Assembly (NCBI RefSeq): GCF_018333375.1
Contig: NZ_BORW01000004.1
Location: 178,177 to 242,176, forward strand
Direction of reading: 5' to 3'
Length of the DNA stretch: 64,000 bases
Source of the DNA: Paenibacillus cookii
Lineage (GTDB): Bacteria > Bacillota > Bacilli > Paenibacillales > Paenibacillaceae
Shown here: positions 27,404-36,900 of the stretch, in pieces
Position numbering within the stretch: position 1 is the first letter of the stretch
Layout of the letters: each line of letters opens with the position of its first letter
Translations under genes and position numbers: made by a program
Notes under the pieces: generated by a model
What the model saw: only the letters and a program-made list of their open reading frames with translations
Told to the model about the DNA's origin: nothing
The model's database searches: none

Positions 27404-27853
27404 ATGGTCGATATCGATACGGTCATGGAAAACGGCAAGTGCATGGAATGCGGGGCGGCGGAAACCGACGGACTTTCCTGCTTTGAGATGTTTCATTATC
27501 CGCTTGCTTGGGAACATCGTGATCCCGAGATGTATGCCTTGCATTTTTGGCTTGTTTCATGTTATATGATCCAGCATCCCTCTAACTATACCGAGGAAGG
27601 GTACAAGCTTCTGGCAGAGCTGTTCACGGATGCATACGATCATCGCTGGAGCACGGAGCGTATTCTCGAGAAAAACAGGGAACTGGTTTCAAAGGCAGGC
27701 AAAATAACGAATCCCCTGCCTAGCCGGCAAAGAAAGCGTACCTCCAGGTCATGGTCCATGACGATCGAGGATCTTTATCGCGGCGGAGAAGAAAATGCAA
27801 TCCGAGGCATCCTAAAATGGAGGGACGCGGTAAGAAAGGATATCCAAAACTAG
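27404..27853 (+). CDS. DUF5946-like protein with CxxC and a Cys/His-rich N-terminus
   Basis: A 149-residue cytoplasmic protein. The N-terminal CMECGAAETDGLSC pattern suggests a metal site, followed by HFWLVSCYMIQHPSNYTEEG, features I associate with DUF5946. The C-terminal half is basic (SRQRKRTSRSWS). Function unknown. RBS GGAGGGTC precedes ATG 27404. It stands alone between mobB and the xerS terminator. Confidence 0.6.
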   Translation: MVDIDTVMENGKCMECGAAETDGLSCFEMFHYPLAWEHRDPEMYALHFWLVSCYMIQHPSNYTEEGYKLLAELFTDAYDHRWSTERILEKNRELVSKAGKITNPLPSRQRKRTSRSWSMTIEDLYRGGEENAIRGILKWRDAVRKDIQN

Positions 27854-27901
27854 ATATAGAGGCCGCGGCACATCGATTTGCGAGAGGTGTTTAGCCTTGC
27901 G

Positions 27902-27942
27902 AAAAAAAGGGAAAACCTTATTCTCAGGTCTTCCCTTTTTTT
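27902..27942. terminator. Bidirectional terminator between the DUF5946 gene and xerS
   Basis: AAAAAAAGGGAA and ACCT pair with AGGT and TTCCCTTTTTTT. Confidence 0.85.
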
Positions 27943-27965
27943 GCTGCTGGAGAAGCGATTACGGA

Positions 27966-29048
27966 TCAAGCATCCACGCGCCGTTCAATGGCTTCGGACA
28001 TCGTTTTGTCGGTCAGATGGGCATATACTTCGGTCGTTTCGGTCGAAGCGTGCCCGAGCTGTTCCTTCGTTTTGTAAATGTCGTTTTGCAAGTAATAGTC
28101 CGTGGCAAAAGAATGGCGGAGCTTATGGACCGTTAAATAAGGTTTGCCGAACCGTTTGGCGTATTTGATGATCATTGCCTGGATCGCCCGTTTCGTCATG
28201 CGTCTGCCTTCGTTTTGGCCGTTGGCGAGAGCGAGGAACAGCGCTTTTTCTTTTTTGGGCGCCTTATAGCGGGTTTGCCGCAGATTCAGGTAGGCCATCA
28301 AATCGTCTTTGGCTTGCTCCCGGAAATAAACCGGGGTTTTGAAGGTTTCGTCGTTGTTGCCCTTGCGGTAAACGTACAGCATTTTGTTGTTCAAATCGAT
28401 ATCGTCCACGTTCAAGTTCACGACCTCGGACACCCGCAGGCCGGAATTCAAAATAAGGCTCGTAATGCTGGCATCCCGTTCTTTGTTCAGCTCATGGGCA
28501 TACAGCGCCTGTTTATTGTTTTCGACGTCCTTGGCATAGCCTTCGAGAATGTAGCCGATAAACTCGAGCAGCTCGTCTTCTTCGAGAATTTTGCCTTTCA
28601 GCTTGGCGGCGGTATCTTTCGGTTTGTGGATCCGTTTGATTTCGATTTTTGCCATGATGTTTCGTTTCAGCAAGGGATAAAACTCCTCGTCCTCCGCAAT
28701 TTGGCTTAAATAATGAAACAACGATCGGAGGGAGGAAAGCTTCCGGGACACGGTAATGCGGGAATTGGCCCCTTCCCGTTTGGTCGCGAGAAAAATCCGG
28801 TAGCTGGTGACGTTCTCCATCCGGAGCACTTCCAGCTCCTGCAGCGTGACGTCTTTGTTGTCCGATGCGCTCGAAAGCCCTTCGGAACGCAACCAGCCAA
28901 AAAACGTTTCATAGTCCCTCACATATTCGAGAAGCGTGGAGGGGGACAGATCCGGCAGCTTGTAGTCGATAAACTGCTGGACAAACCACGGCATGCCCAG
29001 TACTTTTTCGTCAAGCTTGATCCGGTCGATTTCTTTTTGTACGTTCAT
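27966..29048 (-). CDS. xerS: Tyrosine recombinase XerS
   Basis: A 360-residue single-protein Xer recombinase that resolves chromosome dimers at a dif-like site. The N-terminal SAM-like DNA-binding domain starts MNVQKEIDRIKLDEKVLGMP, the XerS hallmark. Catalytic residues are in GLRVSEV (Arg), HKLRHSF (His-x-x-Arg), LGHAS (His) and EVYAHLT (Tyr nucleophile). RBS GAGGTGAT precedes the ATG. No flanking phage genes or att repeats were seen, so it is taken as the housekeeping recombinase rather than an integrase. Confidence 0.93.
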   Translation of the reverse strand: MNVQKEIDRIKLDEKVLGMPWFVQQFIDYKLPDLSPSTLLEYVRDYETFFGWLRSEGLSSASDNKDVTLQELEVLRMENVTSYRIFLATKREGANSRITVSRKLSSLRSLFHYLSQIAEDEEFYPLLKRNIMAKIEIKRIHKPKDTAAKLKGKILEEDELLEFIGYILEGYAKDVENNKQALYAHELNKERDASITSLILNSGLRVSEVVNLNVDDIDLNNKMLYVYRKGNNDETFKTPVYFREQAKDDLMAYLNLRQTRYKAPKKEKALFLALANGQNEGRRMTKRAIQAMIIKYAKRFGKPYLTVHKLRHSFATDYYLQNDIYKTKEQLGHASTETTEVYAHLTDKTMSEAIERRVDA

Positions 29049-29092
29049 GCGGGCATCACCTCGAGTCTAGTTGGTCTTCACAAGATTATTTT

Positions 29093-29121
29093 ACCATAGG
29101 ATCCGTTCGGGCGGCTCGCAA
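29093..29121 (-). promoter_or_regulatory. Candidate xerS promoter
   Basis: On the minus strand TTGCGA (complement of 29116-29121), 17 bp, TATGGT (complement of 29093-29098). Confidence 0.45.
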
Positions 29122-29153
29122 GGCGCTTGAAAGATCGGCCAAAATGGTTCACC

Positions 29154-29182
29154 TTGCTCCGCGGCGGCCAAAGTTATATATT
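29154..29182 (+). promoter_or_regulatory. Candidate promoter of the GNAT / SDR genes
   Basis: TTGCTC (29154-29159), 17 bp, TATATT (29177-29182), about 47 nt before the GNAT start. Confidence 0.45.
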
Positions 29183-29229
29183 GGATATGATACGATCTAC
29201 ATACCTGCATGATAAAAAGAGGTGAATTC

Positions 29230-29736
29230 GTGGATTTCAGATTGGATCTCGTGCCCGCGCGGCGAAAACAGGTCATTGCCGGCCTGATGCAGCTGTATTT
29301 ATATGATTTCACCCTATATACGAATTTGGAAGTGAACCAGGACGGCGTGTTTCCCGGTTATCCGGGCCTGGACGACTATTGGAGAAGGGGGACGGGGAAA
29401 TATCCTTTTCTGATGACGCATGGGGGACATCCCGCCGGCTTTGCGCTCGTGGACCGTTTAACGGAACCGGAGGAAGGCGACTATTACATGACCGAATTTT
29501 TCGTTATGCAAAAATACCGCCGCTGCGGATTGGGAAGCTGGGCTGCATGCGAGCTCTTCGACCGCTTCCAGGGACGGTGGAAAGTGACCCAGGTGAAAAA
29601 AAACCTGCCCGCCCAGGCATTTTGGCGGAAAGTGATCGGCGGATATACGGGTCAGCAATTCGAGGAGAAAATCCATCCGTCGAGCGGGAACGTCAGCCAA
29701 TATTTTACGTCGCACAAAGTTCATGCCATAAATTAA
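29230..29736 (+). CDS. GNAT-family acetyltransferase
   Basis: A 168-residue N-acetyltransferase. GTG 29230 is preferred because AGAGGTGA lies 6 nt upstream. The acetyl-CoA site is in FFVMQKYRRCGLGSWAACELF, a variant of the usual RGxGxG/A (here RCGLGS). Substrate unknown. It is followed 32 nt later by an SDR gene and may be co-transcribed. Confidence 0.78.
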   Translation: MDFRLDLVPARRKQVIAGLMQLYLYDFTLYTNLEVNQDGVFPGYPGLDDYWRRGTGKYPFLMTHGGHPAGFALVDRLTEPEEGDYYMTEFFVMQKYRRCGLGSWAACELFDRFQGRWKVTQVKKNLPAQAFWRKVIGGYTGQQFEEKIHPSSGNVSQYFTSHKVHAIN

Positions 29737-29768
29737 AACAGGACAGGATGGAGAGGAGCGTTTACAGC

Positions 29769-30542
29769 ATGTATTTGCCATCGTTTAAGCTTGAAGGAAA
29801 AACGGCGCTCGTGACGGGCGCGGGACGCGGCATCGGCAGGGCGCTTGCCGTCGGGCTGGCGGAATCGGGATGCGACGTCGCTTTGGTGTCGCGGACGGCA
29901 GCCGATTTGGAGGAAACGGCGGAACTCATCCGCAAACATACGAATGCCAAGCCTTATGTCATTCCTGCGGACGTTACGGTGCGGGAAGAAATCGAGGGCG
30001 CTTTTGACAAGCTGATCGCCGAAGCCGGACGACTCGATATTTTGGTGAACAATGCGGGAATGAACATCCGCACGCCGGCGCTGGAAGTGACGGACGACGA
30101 ATGGGAGACGATCATGCAGACGAATCTGAAGTCCGCGTTTATCGCGTCGCAGACGGCGGGACGTTACATGAAAGACCACGGCGGCGGCAAAATCATCAAC
30201 ATTTCGTCCGTCGGGGGCCATACGGCGCTTCGCACCGGCGTGGTATACGGCTCAACCAAAGCGGCGCTGATCCATATGACGAAAATTTTGGCGCTGGAAT
30301 GGGGAAAGTACGGGATTTTGGTCAATGCCGTCGGCCCATGGTATTTCCGGACGCCGCTGACCGAAAAGCTTTTAAGCGACGAACAATATGTGAAGGACAT
30401 TCTGGACCGCACGCCGCTCAATCGGGTGGGGCAGTTGGAGGAGGTCGTCGGACCCGTCGTGTTCCTGGCTTCGGACGCGGCCAACTACATGACCGGGCAA
30501 ACCCTCCTTGTCGATGGAGGCATGAGCATTTACGGTTTTTAA
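29769..30542 (+). CDS. SDR-family oxidoreductase (gluconate 5-dehydrogenase-like)
   Basis: A 257-residue classical short-chain dehydrogenase. The NAD(P) site TGAGRGIG lies near residues 18-25, NNAG near 95, the catalytic Ser-Tyr-Lys are in NISSVGG and VYGSTKAA, and the C-terminus has TGQTLLVDGGMS. Sequence is closest in feel to sugar acid / polyol dehydrogenases. ATG 29769 follows GAGGAG at 10 nt. The much longer frame reaching back to 29379 runs through the GNAT gene and is rejected. Confidence 0.85.
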   Translation: MYLPSFKLEGKTALVTGAGRGIGRALAVGLAESGCDVALVSRTAADLEETAELIRKHTNAKPYVIPADVTVREEIEGAFDKLIAEAGRLDILVNNAGMNIRTPALEVTDDEWETIMQTNLKSAFIASQTAGRYMKDHGGGKIINISSVGGHTALRTGVVYGSTKAALIHMTKILALEWGKYGILVNAVGPWYFRTPLTEKLLSDEQYVKDILDRTPLNRVGQLEEVVGPVVFLASDAANYMTGQTLLVDGGMSIYGF

Positions 30543-30632
30543 CGAATGGATGCTGCAGGATTGATCAGCAAGACGCTCTCGCCGGAAGGATACCTGGTTC
30601 ACATCACGTATGATGAATAAGGAGGCTGGAAG

Positions 30633-31523
30633 ATGGAAAAGCGTATTTTTGGCAAAACGGGGATGGAAGTCAGCATTCTTGGCTTCGGCGGCTCGGAAAT
30701 CGGGTCCGAAACCGACTTGGCCAAGGTCGAAAAGCTGCTGAACGAAGCGCTGGACGCCGGACTGAACGTCATTGATACGGCGGAATGCAACGGCGACAGC
30801 GAGGAACTGATCGGCAAGGCGTTATCCCGCCGCAGGGACGATTATTATTTGTTCACGAAATGCGGCCATTCGGTCGGTTTCGAAGACGAGGACTGGAACC
30901 CCGCGATGCTGGAAAAAAGCATTGACCGCAGCCTGAAGCGACTCCGCACGGATTACGTGGACGTCATCCACCTGCACAGCTGCTCGGAAAAAATACTGCG
31001 CCAAGGCGCGGTGATCGAGGTGCTGCAAAAGGCGAAGCAGCAGGGGAAAACGCGGTTTATCGGCTACAGCGGCGACCGGACCGATGCCCGTTACGCGGTG
31101 CAAACCGGCTTGTTCGACAGCTTGATGATATCGCTCAACATTGCCGACCAGGAAGCGATCGATTTGGTGCTGCCGGAGGCCGAGGAAAGGCAAATGGGCG
31201 TGGTCGCGAAAAGGCCCGTGGCCAATGTCGCCTGGACTTACGAGACGTTGTCCGAAAAAGCATATCCTTACGTCTACTGGCAACGGCTGAAAGAGCTCGG
31301 ATATGACTTCCTGGCGGATCATGACCGGGCCGTCGCAACGGCGCTTCGTTTCGCTTTGACCGTATCCGGCGTGCATACGGCGGTGGTCGGCACGCAAAAG
31401 CCGGGAAGATGGGCGGAAAACGCCGAGCTGCTGCGCACGAGCACGTTGTCCGGCCCGGAATACGAACACATACGTGCCCGCTGGAAGAAGGTCGCCGGAG
31501 AAGATTGGGTGGGTAAAACCTGA
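30633..31523 (+). CDS. Aldo/keto reductase
   Basis: A 296-residue NADPH-dependent carbonyl reductase with the AKR barrel. Seen are NVIDTAECNGDSEELIGKAL (the catalytic Tyr position of the usual DTAxxYG motif reads Cys-Asn-Gly), the conserved Lys in LFTKCGH, and VIHLHSC. The replacement of the usual Tyr by Cys or Asn needs checking by alignment. RBS AAGGAGGCTG. It follows the SDR gene by 90 nt and may belong to the same transcript. Confidence 0.8.
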   Translation: MEKRIFGKTGMEVSILGFGGSEIGSETDLAKVEKLLNEALDAGLNVIDTAECNGDSEELIGKALSRRRDDYYLFTKCGHSVGFEDEDWNPAMLEKSIDRSLKRLRTDYVDVIHLHSCSEKILRQGAVIEVLQKAKQQGKTRFIGYSGDRTDARYAVQTGLFDSLMISLNIADQEAIDLVLPEAEERQMGVVAKRPVANVAWTYETLSEKAYPYVYWQRLKELGYDFLADHDRAVATALRFALTVSGVHTAVVGTQKPGRWAENAELLRTSTLSGPEYEHIRARWKKVAGEDWVGKT

Positions 31524-31549
31524 TCGGCCGGCGGGCTGACGAAGGCGAA

Positions 31550-31579
31550 AAAAGCGGCCCTTGCAGGCCGCTTTTTTGT
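31550..31579 (+). terminator. Terminator after the aldo/keto reductase gene
   Basis: AAAAAAGCGGCC-cttgca-GGCCGCTTTTTT, a textbook intrinsic terminator. Confidence 0.9.
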
Positions 31580-31631
31580 TTGTAGGCGGGGCATACGGAC
31601 ACGGGGTCCGGTCCTTTAATTAATATTTCAA

Positions 31632-31651
31632 CATATGAAAAATTCACAATA
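31632..31651 (+). repeat. 20-bp repeat, copy 1 (upstream of the amidohydrolase gene)
   Basis: CATATGAAAAATTCACAATA. It matches 19 of 20 positions of the copy at 33364-33383, and both contain TGAAnnnTTCA. It lies about 35 bp before the amidohydrolase start, so it may be a regulator site. Confidence 0.6.
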
Positions 31652-31683
31652 ATAAAAAGAGATCAGAGCAAAGGAGGAATACG

Positions 31684-33288
31684 ATGGGGACGTTGTGGAA
31701 GGGCGGCACCATCTACACGATGTTGCGTGATTCCCATACGGTGGAAGCGGTCTACACCGAAGGCGGAGCGATCCGGGATGCCGGGCGGTTGGACGAGCTG
31801 GAAAGAACATATCGCGGAAAGATCAATGAGGTTCGGGATTTGGGAGGCGCGGCGATGTTCCCGGGATTCGTGGACAGCCATATGCATTTGATCGGTCACG
31901 GCGAGACCTTCCTTAAACTCCAGCTGGGAGGCTGCCGCAGCCGAGACGAAGTGCTCGAAGCCGTTAAGAAACAGGCGTCGGTGCTCCCGAAAGGGATGTG
32001 GATCCTGGGCGAAGGCTGGAACGAAAACGAATGGGATGACCCCGGAAAGCCGGAGAGGGGACTTTTGGACGACGCGGCTCCCGAGCATCCCGTGCTGCTG
32101 CGCAGGGTGTGCAGGCATATGATGGCCGCCAATACGGCGGCTTTGCAGGCGGCGGGCATCGACGATGACCTGCCGGATCCGGCAGGAGGCGTGCTGGAAA
32201 GGGATGCGCACGGACGGCTGAACGGTATTTTGAAGGAGTCTGCCCAGGATCTTGTCCTCCGTGCCGTGCCGGGCCCGACGGACGAATATTTGGAAGCGGC
32301 GCTTGCGGCAGCCATCGAAGATTGCTGGGCCAAGGGGCTGACGGGCGGCCATACGGAGGATTTAAGTTATTATGGCAGCTGCAGCCGGACCATGCGCGCA
32401 TTCGACAGGGTGATTCATGGGCGGCAAAAGCATTTCAGGGCCCACCTGCTCGTTCATCATTTGGCATTGGACGAATGGCTCGCCGCGGGAAGGGGGGAGC
32501 AGATCCGGTCGCCGCTGCTCGAGTTCGGGGCCATGAAGCTGTTTGCCGACGGGGCTTTGGGCGGCAGAACCGCGCTGCTCAGCCGGCCGTATGCGGATGA
32601 CCCGTCGACTTCGGGCGTCGCCGTTCATGCGGAGCCTGAGCTGGATCGCTTGGTCATGAAAGCAAGAGCTCACGGCATGGCGGTTGCCGCGCATGCGATC
32701 GGGGATGGGGCGGCGGAATTGGTGCTCGCGCATTTGGAGAAGCACCCTTGCCCGGACGGGAAAAGGGATCGCCTGATTCACGGCCAAATATTGCGCCCCG
32801 GGTTGGTGGCGCGGATGAAACGGCTGCCGGTCATCACGGACATTCAGCCGAGTTTTGTCGCGTCCGACTTTCCCTGGGTCATGGAACGGATCGGCGATCC
32901 CGGGGAGAGGCTGGTGTATGCCTGGCGGACGCTGCTGGAGCAGGGCATCCCATGTGCCGGAGGTTCCGACGCGCCCATCGAAAAGGTGTCTCCGCTCGAA
33001 GGCATCCATGCGGCCGTCACCCGCACCAAACCGTTTCAGGATACCGTTTATGGCGAAAAGGAGCGGTTAAACATGTACGAGGCGATTGCGTTGTATACGA
33101 GTGAGAGCGCGTATGCCGGCGGCCATGAATCGGACCGGGGGATGATCGAAAAAGGATATGCGGCGGATTTCACGATTTTGCGCCGCGATCCGTTTCATGA
33201 AGATCCGGATGTGCTGCTGCAGGATATCGTGCAAATGACGGTAGTAAACGGAAACGTCGTGTACGAGGGCCGAGGCGGGTCGGAATAA
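31684..33288 (+). CDS. YtcJ-like amidohydrolase
   Basis: A 534-residue metal-dependent amidohydrolase. Metal ligands are in FPGFVDSHMHL (HxH), the carboxylated-Lys region near MKLFADGALGGRTALLS, VAAHAIGDGA (His) and GSDAPIEKVSPLEGI (Asp). The N- and C-terminal beta sandwich is complete (ends VVNGNVVYEG). Family members act on exocyclic amides or N-acyl substrates; the exact substrate is unknown. RBS AAAGGAGGAATACG. It stands alone between two copies of a 20-bp repeat. Confidence 0.88.
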   Translation: MGTLWKGGTIYTMLRDSHTVEAVYTEGGAIRDAGRLDELERTYRGKINEVRDLGGAAMFPGFVDSHMHLIGHGETFLKLQLGGCRSRDEVLEAVKKQASVLPKGMWILGEGWNENEWDDPGKPERGLLDDAAPEHPVLLRRVCRHMMAANTAALQAAGIDDDLPDPAGGVLERDAHGRLNGILKESAQDLVLRAVPGPTDEYLEAALAAAIEDCWAKGLTGGHTEDLSYYGSCSRTMRAFDRVIHGRQKHFRAHLLVHHLALDEWLAAGRGEQIRSPLLEFGAMKLFADGALGGRTALLSRPYADDPSTSGVAVHAEPELDRLVMKARAHGMAVAAHAIGDGAAELVLAHLEKHPCPDGKRDRLIHGQILRPGLVARMKRLPVITDIQPSFVASDFPWVMERIGDPGERLVYAWRTLLEQGIPCAGGSDAPIEKVSPLEGIHAAVTRTKPFQDTVYGEKERLNMYEAIALYTSESAYAGGHESDRGMIEKGYAADFTILRRDPFHEDPDVLLQDIVQMTVVNGNVVYEGRGGSE

Positions 33289-33363
33289 ACGAAACGTCCG
33301 AATCTCGTCCGGATCGATTTAGCTTGTGGCAACAACCGTTAGCCATATATGGTAAAATATCAT

Positions 33364-33383
33364 CATATGAAATATTCACAATA
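33364..33383 (+). repeat. 20-bp repeat, copy 2 (intergenic 33289-33574)
   Basis: CATATGAAATATTCACAATA, 19 of 20 identical to the copy at 31632-31651. The remaining 33289-33574 stretch holds an AT-rich segment (GGTAAAATATCATC) that may be part of a promoter and no supported gene. Confidence 0.6.
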
Positions 33384-33574
33384 GAAAAACATCGTATCTG
33401 CCCATACCTTGACCATTCGATGACACCCTGCTTTTCATAGTCTCTATCTACAGCCCAAAGGTCTAAAAAGGAGGGCAGATCTACCGCAAGATTTAATAGG
33501 CGAGCCGCGCCAGGCGTCCTAATCCGTGCCTTTTGCTGCATACACATGTAGTAGAAGGGGAGAGTGATCAGGAC

Positions 33575-33925
33575 ATGGAAAAGATCGTCAAAAGGTATTT
33601 TCAGCTGAAACAGCAGCAAAAAGAAACCGAGCAGGAGCTTAAAGAGCTTCGCGATGAGATCATCGGCTATTGCAGGGAACAAGGGACGGCGGACTTCATC
33701 TCCGGGCCTTACCGGGTCAAACTGGTCTCGCAAACGCGCAAGGAATACGACGACGAGAAATTGTTCGAAGCGCTTCCGGATCTGGAAGTGTGGAAGCTGC
33801 TTTCCAAATCCGATCCCGGCAAAATCGCTGGACTGGTCAAGCTGGGGGTCGTCAAAGAAGAAGCGCTCCAGGGCACGTACGAATGCAAAGAGATCACGTT
33901 GCTGCAGGTGGATCGGGTAAAATGA
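33575..33925 (+). CDS. Small conserved coiled-coil hypothetical protein
   Basis: A 116-residue protein. The first ~35 residues are a charged coiled coil (YFQLKQQQKETEQELKELRD), followed by a compact domain with GPYRVKLVSQTRKEYDDEKL and GKIAGLVKLGVVKEEAL. I do not recognise a named family; no motif suggests catalysis, and a small adaptor or DNA-associated role is conceivable. ATG 33575 lies after GGGGAGAGTGATCAGG; an earlier TTG at 33533 has no RBS. It ends at a strong terminator. Confidence 0.65.
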   Translation: MEKIVKRYFQLKQQQKETEQELKELRDEIIGYCREQGTADFISGPYRVKLVSQTRKEYDDEKLFEALPDLEVWKLLSKSDPGKIAGLVKLGVVKEEALQGTYECKEITLLQVDRVK

Positions 33926-33926
33926 A

Positions 33927-33973
33927 AAAACGGCGGGCGTTGCAGAGAATCCTCTCCGCTGCCTGCCGTTTTT
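33927..33973. terminator. Terminator between the coiled-coil gene and the subtilase
   Basis: AAAACGGC...GCCGTTTT forms the outer stem, with an inner GCAGAGAATCCTCTCCGC-type pairing. A and T runs flank it, so it can serve both converging genes. Confidence 0.8.
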
Positions 33974-33982
33974 AGCGTGGTT

Positions 33983-36900
33983 TTATTTGGATTGCAGCTC
34001 TTGAAGAATGCGGTACAAGATGATGCCGGCTTCAGCCCGGGTCAATTTGCCTTTCGGATTGAAGGTTCCGTTCGGATTGCCTTTCAAATACCCTTTTTCG
34101 ACGGCATAGGAAACGGCTCCTTTGGCGGAATCCCGGATATCGTCCCCATCCTTGAAGGCAAGATCAGAGCCTCCCCCGGTCGAACCGGCGCCTAATGCTT
34201 GAGCAAGCAATGTGGCGAGCTCTTCGCGGCTTAACGGATGGCTGGAACCCGTCTCGGCCGCGCGATCGCTCCATGTTTTGCCTGTGCCAAGAAGCCGGTC
34301 AAGCAGGGACAGGAATTCCGCTTGCGTCACGGGGTCATTCGGTTTATACGTATCCGTTGCGTCCTTGCCGTTCGCCAGGTAATGGGAAGCGATCACTTCG
34401 ATTTCGTTTTTGGCCCAATGATGGACGATGTCGTTAAAGGTTTTGAGGGCTTCGACCGCGCTGAACGCGCCAAGTTTGGATGTTTGGAACGTGACAAATC
34501 CGGTTTGGTTATTGCCCGAAGCGGCATAGGTCCATACGCCGTCCTTGTTTTTCGCGAAGATGCCGACTTTGCCGCGGTTTTTCACCTTCCCGGCATCGAG
34601 CGCCAGCGTGATGGACACCGGGGAAGCCAGCGCCGTCGCCGGGTCGTTGATCGTCAGGGCGCCGGAAACGAAACCTGCGCTGCCGCCGGCCGGGGCTTGA
34701 ATCGTTCCTGCAGCGGTACCGCTAAAGCTGAACGAGACGGCAAGCCCGTCTTTCGTCACGAAGCTTTTGAGGGTGCCGGCCGGAACGTGGATCTCAAAAC
34801 CTTTGCCTTTGATGATGAGTGGCTTGCCCGATTTCAGCAGCTGCTCCGTTAGCGTACTGCCGATCTTAAGGTTGAACGGATGATAAGAATCGAACGACGC
34901 GTCGCTAAGGTCCACCGTCGCGTTTTTGCTGTCCGATTTGTTGAGCTGTCCTGTCAGATATGAGGCATCGACGTTCAGTTCGGCCGTTTTTTGCTCGCCG
35001 GTACCTTTTTCAGTCAACACGCCGGCTGCCAGCTTCGTGCCGGATGGCGCGCTTGGCGTTGGTGATGCCGCTCCTCCGCCGGACCATGCACCGCCTCCGT
35101 TCCCGCTGCCTGGATTCGGATCGGGATCCGGGCTGCCTGGATTCGGGTTAGGTTTTGAGCAAGGCATTCGGTTCGGCACCGGTTTTTCGGATGTTTCCAC
35201 GGATGAAGCCGATTGGAATTTCTCTCTCGTGACCTGCAAGGAGCCGGATGTTTGGTTGTCCATGGAAGGTTCAGCGGACGGGTTGCCGCCCGGCTGTTCC
35301 GATCCCTTGTCAGGTTCGGTCACCGGATTGTTTTGGTCAGGACTCTGAGAATCATCCGCAACGTTCCGGTCGGTTACTTTAACTTGGATCCCGGTTAACG
35401 CCGATGCAGCAATTTCTTTCTGTTCGGCGCTCCACAATTTTACATTGCTGAGATCCAGCGAGAACATTCCAGGTTCGGATGGCGTAAACGTGAAATGGGC
35501 CAACGTGCCGGTTTTCGCCGGTTGGTCCAGCTCGAAGCCGAAAGTCACGGTTTTTTTGCCGTCAGGATGGCTGGCTGCGGCGACGTTTTGCTGCGATTCG
35601 ACTTGAATGTCTTTGGCGCCCGGCGTCACTTGATTCAGTTTCAGTTTAGCATCGTACGTGACGTCGACGGTCATGCGTTGAACGTCTTCGGCACCATCGA
35701 AATGAACGTTAACGTCAAAAGGTTCGTTCGTATACACGCTTTCTTGGACCGTAGCGAGTCCAACGGCCGTACTGCCGTCTTGTAATGCGTACTCATAGGT
35801 TTTGGCCGGCACGGCCGAACCGTTTCCGGCATCGTCGTAGACGAAGAGCTGGATTTTGTTCGGTCCCTGCGTTAACGGGAACTTGACGGTAAAGTTGTCG
35901 TCAGCATCGATCGTGCCCGCAAATTCCTGGTTGTTGGCCGTATCCACGACCGCTTTCACATGGACGTATTCTTGGGCGGTACCGAGATATTGCAGCAACA
36001 AGTCGTCTTCAATGCTGCCTTGCAATATGCCTTCATTTGGTTTCTCGGCATTTACCGTCACTTTCTCGGGAAGCACGGCTGTAGGCGCCGTATTGTCCAA
36101 AAGGAATGCCTTGAGCGAGTCCTCCAACAGAATCGGTTCCTCTTCGCCCGCTTTGATGACGACCGGAACCAAGGCATAAACCCCGTCGGGGTTAGCGTCC
36201 TTGTTCAACTTCGTCTCTTTTCCGTCCAAACCGATGATCGTCCCATCCCAATCAAACGAATAGTAGAACGGATCGAGTTTATTTGGGAAATCCTCACTGT
36301 AAATTAGGCCAAGGAGCGATAAGTTATCGTCGTTCGCGGTTGCGCCAAATACGTAGAAGCCGTAATCCTCGACCTTCTCATTCAACGAGTAATACACCGT
36401 AGCCATTCCATTGCCGCCTTCGGCCGTAGAGAGATAAATCGGATCCACTTCTACGGACGTCATGGCCGGCTGTTCGAAGGTTTCGCCGACGTATACGCTG
36501 AAAGGCACATGGAGCTGATGTCCGGTTTTCATCTGCGTGAACTGGATATGACCTTGATAGATGCCTTCCGGCGTTCCTTCCGGAATGGTTAGCGTAACCG
36601 GCAGGTCATATGAAGACTCGTTGGCCTTCAGATGGATATCGCACAGCTCGGGGATCAGCTGCAGGCCGCTGTTGCTCGCCCAATCGACGTATACGGCATA
36701 ATGCTGGTTGCTGCCTGCGATATTATCGATGCTTAGCTTCCGTGTCACCGTCGATCCAGCCTTTAGCAGGCCGAAGGAGAGGCTGCCGGAATAGGAAGTG
36801 TGGTGCGTTTCGTCCTGAAGCGGAACCGGCAACGGCTCTTCGACTTTGACGATCGCTTGGGCATCGGCGGTATTTTTCAAATCGACGCGGCCGGCGCCTT

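Noticed and set aside
27966..29048. Reading the tyrosine recombinase as a phage or island integrase
   Set aside because: Its N-terminus and length match the housekeeping XerS group, and there are no att repeats, tRNA or phage genes nearby.
30546..30620. 24-codon frame between the SDR and aldo/keto reductase genes
   Set aside because: Starts 3 nt after the SDR stop but has no RBS; most likely untranslated spacer.
35150..35290. Possible double frameshift in the subtilase linker (Cys-containing stretch near residue 1214)
   Set aside because: The other two reverse frames hit a stop or give no linker-like sequence, so the annotated frame is kept.
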